Assembly (NCBI GenBank): GCA_016844365.1
Contig: JAENIT010000103.1
Coordinates: 1 to 7,032, forward strand
Direction of reading: 5' to 3'
From: Dehalococcoidia bacterium
GTDB taxonomy: Bacteria > Chloroflexota > Dehalococcoidia > SHYD01 > SHYC01
Length of the DNA stretch: 7,032 nucleotides
Within the stretch, counting starts at the first letter, position 1. Every line of letters begins with the position of its first letter. Positions 6,075 through 7,032 of this stretch are shown piece by piece. A program made the translations under genes and the position numbers. The notes under the pieces were generated by a model, which saw only the letters and a program-made list of their open reading frames with translations, ran no database searches and was not told where the DNA came from.

Positions 6075-6103
6075 ATAGTACATGAAAGAGGATATCCTGT
6101 CAA
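6075..6103 (-). promoter_or_regulatory. near-consensus promoter of the lipoprotein-CopD-cytochrome operon
   Basis: On the minus strand TTGACA (6103 to 6098) is followed after 17 nt by TACTAT (6080 to 6075). The predicted transcript would have a leader of about 90 nt before the lipoprotein ATG at 5976. Confidence 0.7.
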
Positions 6104-6130
6104 GAGGAACAGGGCTTAGAAACCTGTCAA
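6096..6130. repeat. direct repeat CCTGTCAA around the operon -35 box
   Basis: CCTGTCAA occurs at 6096-6103 and again at 6123-6130, 27 nt apart start to start. An AACAGG between them makes short inverted matches to both. One copy covers the operon -35 hexamer and the other carries a second TTGACA on the minus strand. It may be an operator or a duplicated -35 region. Confidence 0.4.
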
Positions 6131-6149
6131 CTTCGCACGGAAATGTAAG

Positions 6150-6174
6150 AGGGGCGGGTTTTCGGCCCGCCCCT
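6150..6174. repeat. GC-rich hairpin downstream of dgkA
   Basis: AGGGGCGGG (6150-6158) pairs perfectly with CCCGCCCCT (6166-6174) around a 7-nt loop, about 20 nt after the dgkA stop codon. It could end dgkA transcription, though only CTTACATTT rather than a T-run follows on that strand. The GGGGCGGGTTTT core is related in form to the GTAGGGGCAGGTTT palindromes in this window, so it may be a diverged member. Confidence 0.55.
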
Positions 6175-6194
6175 GCGAAAGTGCTGCCTTTGAG

Positions 6195-6539
6195 CTAACG
6201 GAATACTAGCATCACCCAGGCGACAAACCCGGCCAAACCAACTACGAAGACCGCCCCAGAGGCGATGTCTTTGATAGCACCGATGGCAGGGTCTCTTTCC
6301 GGTTGCACCCGATCTGCCAGACGCTCCACGGCGCTGTTGAACAGCTCCGCGGCAATGAGCATCCCAAGGGCTAGCACAAGAAGGGTCAGTGCTGTTGCGG
6401 TTATCCCTCGAATTAGGGCAATGGTTAGTAGGACAAGGCCCCCAAGGATCTCCAGTAAGACGTTTGGTTCCTCGCGGAGGGCCAGAAGGCAACCGCGCAC
6501 CGCATAGCGCATGTTGGCTACCCGCCTTACCAAGCCCAT
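6195..6539 (-). CDS. dgkA: diacylglycerol kinase / undecaprenol kinase (DgkA family)
   Basis: This integral membrane lipid kinase has 114 residues, the usual size. It phosphorylates diacylglycerol or undecaprenol with ATP, recycling lipid precursors for the envelope. Diagnostic motifs are ELFNSAVERLAD (65-76), matching the family's E-x-x-N-T/S-A-I/V-E, and IKDIASGAV (89-97), matching the K-D-x-A/S-x-G-A-V ATP-site motif. Three hydrophobic helices are visible (about 28-43, 48-66 and 94-112), preceded by an amphipathic N-terminal stretch (AVRGCLLALREEPN). ATG 6539 follows AAGGAAG by 5 nt. A palindromic repeat lies just upstream and a GC-rich hairpin just downstream. In Gram-positive-type lineages this short form is generally an undecaprenol kinase; the substrate here cannot be decided from sequence alone. 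Confidence 0.93.
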   Translation of the reverse strand: MGLVRRVANMRYAVRGCLLALREEPNVLLEILGGLVLLTIALIRGITATALTLLVLALGMLIAAELFNSAVERLADRVQPERDPAIGAIKDIASGAVFVVGLAGFVAWVMLVFR

Positions 6540-6553
6540 CGTATCTTCCTTAT

Positions 6554-6582
6554 GTAAGGGCAGGTTTCAAACCTGCCCCTAC
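6554..6582. repeat. palindromic repeat GTAAGGGCAGGTTT / AAACCTGCCCCTAC
   Basis: Two 14-nt arms around a central C (6568) are complementary except for one A-C mismatch (6557 with 6579). It is 15 nt upstream of the dgkA start codon. It shares its arms with the composite copy at 3502-3553, making a dispersed repeat family in this genome. Confidence 0.8.
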
Positions 6583-6608
6583 GACTGTTGCCCTGCCGCG
6601 GATTATTG

Positions 6609-6634
6609 AGCCAATAGGCGAGCCCCTATTGGCT
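6609..6634. terminator. hairpin after the Cas2-like gene, possible weak terminator
   Basis: AGCCAATAGG (6609-6618) pairs perfectly with CCTATTGGCT (6625-6634) around 6 nt. On the minus strand it starts 13 nt after the stop of the upstream small gene. No T-run follows (CAATAATCC), so it may be a Rho-assisted end or an RNA-stabilising stem rather than a classical terminator. Confidence 0.4.
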
Positions 6635-6647
6635 GGCTGACTTTAGG

Positions 6648-6947
6648 CTAGTGGCCTCGCCAGGCCAGCCACTCCTTATCAATCTCGGCCCCGTAGCCAG
6701 ACCAGTGCTCGAATTCGGCCACAAAGAGATGGTCTTGGTCAGAGAGGGACGGCTTCAGCCAATCCCTGATGGTGGATGGATCGGCCTCGGTGAAGACCAG
6801 AATGCCGTCTCCAAAGATACCCTGAATGTGCTGGCTGGAGACCTGGGTTTCCAGGGCCGTTCTCACATTTTCTTTCATATCGGGGTTGCCTGAACGCAGC
6901 ATGATCAGTTTTAGGGTGTGTTCGTGGTGATCTATTATGTCGCACAT
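6648..6947 (-). CDS. small protein resembling the Cas2-like / SinR-like ferredoxin fold
   Basis: This encodes 99 residues from ATG 6947, which has TTGAGG 9 nt upstream. A TTG at 6962, overlapping the stop codon of the preceding gene, would add five residues and is the alternative start. Predicted order is strand (LKLIMLRSG), helix (MKENVRTALETQV), strand pair (IQGIFGDGILVFTE), helix (STIRDWLKPSL), strand (DHLFVAEFE), then WSGYG and a Trp-rich tail, a beta-alpha-beta-beta-alpha-beta pattern. The run IRDWLKPSLSDQDHLFVAEF recalls the IRD.L...L...D.L.V.E segment of small Cas2-like proteins misnamed 'SinR family'; this is from memory and needs a profile search. No CRISPR array or cas gene is nearby. 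It sits between the hydrolase gene and dgkA on one strand, 11 nt after the hydrolase stop, so it is likely cotranscribed with the hydrolase. Confidence 0.7.
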   Translation of the reverse strand: MCDIIDHHEHTLKLIMLRSGNPDMKENVRTALETQVSSQHIQGIFGDGILVFTEADPSTIRDWLKPSLSDQDHLFVAEFEHWSGYGAEIDKEWLAWRGH

Positions 6948-6958
6948 CTCGTTACGCC

Positions 6959-7032
6959 TCAATTCTTCAGGTACTTCTGGAACCAGTCCAGTGTCCGCTT
7001 CCAGGCGTCTCTCGCAGCATCCTCCCTGTAGC
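6959..7032 (-). CDS. C-terminal end of a probable dienelactone hydrolase family protein (cut by window edge)
   Basis: Only the last 23 codons and the TGA stop (6959-6961) lie inside the window. They read YREDAARDAWKRTLDWFQKY and then LKN. This amphipathic ending (Y-x-x-x-A-A-x-D-A-W-x-R-T-L-x-W/F-F) is what I expect for the final helix of dienelactone hydrolase-type alpha/beta hydrolases, which hydrolyse ester or lactone substrates in the cytoplasm. The catalytic residues are outside the window, so the call rests on the tail alone. The next gene starts 11 nt later or overlaps the stop, suggesting translational coupling. Confidence 0.6.
   Translation of the reverse strand, partial: YREDAARDAWKRTLDWFQKYLKN

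Noticed and set aside
3502..6634. CRISPR array suggested by recurring GGGGCAGGTTT-like units and the Cas2-like protein
   Set aside because: The units are palindromes separated by kilobases, not regularly spaced direct repeats with unique spacers; no cas1 or effector gene is present.

Overview
The window reads as bacterial chromosome from an uncultured, moderately GC-rich lineage. My best guess is Chloroflexota (Dehalococcoidia/SAR202-like). The grounds are lipoproteins with long Pro/Ser/Thr linkers, tandem crotonase genes, a dienelactone-hydrolase-type gene and GTAGGGGCAGGTTT-type palindromes. This placement rests on memory of such genomes, not on a search.

Layout. (1) Positions 1-868 are an AT-richer segment. 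It holds the C-terminal part of a two-TM protein cut by the window edge, a roughly 236-nt gene-poor stretch, and a truncated excisionase-like HTH gene. This gene stops 10 nt from the 3' end of a tRNA-Phe(GAA) gene (869-944, minus), an arrangement typical of tRNA-targeted integrative elements or their remnants. (2) Positions 1062-1697 (minus) encode a lipoprotein of unknown function. (3) A strong sigma70-type promoter (TTGACA-N17-GATAAT) drives two tandem paralogous crotonase-superfamily genes (1849-2634 and 2676-3473, plus). Both lack one of the two classical catalytic glutamates. (4) A composite palindromic repeat (3502-3553) sits between these and a convergent three-gene minus-strand operon.

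That operon runs from a near-consensus promoter (6075-6103) through a lipoprotein with a His-containing C-terminal domain, a four-TM CopD-like membrane protein and a diheme cytochrome c. The cytochrome ends in an LPXTG-type sorting signal. Together they look like an envelope electron-transfer or copper-handling module with a surface-anchored cytochrome. (5) Further right, all on the minus strand, are dgkA-type lipid kinase, a palindromic repeat, a small protein resembling the Cas2-like/SinR-like fold, and the C-terminal end of a probable dienelactone hydrolase.

The features most worth a second look are the LPXTG-tailed diheme cytochrome operon, the Cas2-fold-like orphan, the Gln-for-Glu crotonase pair, the tRNA-Phe junction and the repeat family.
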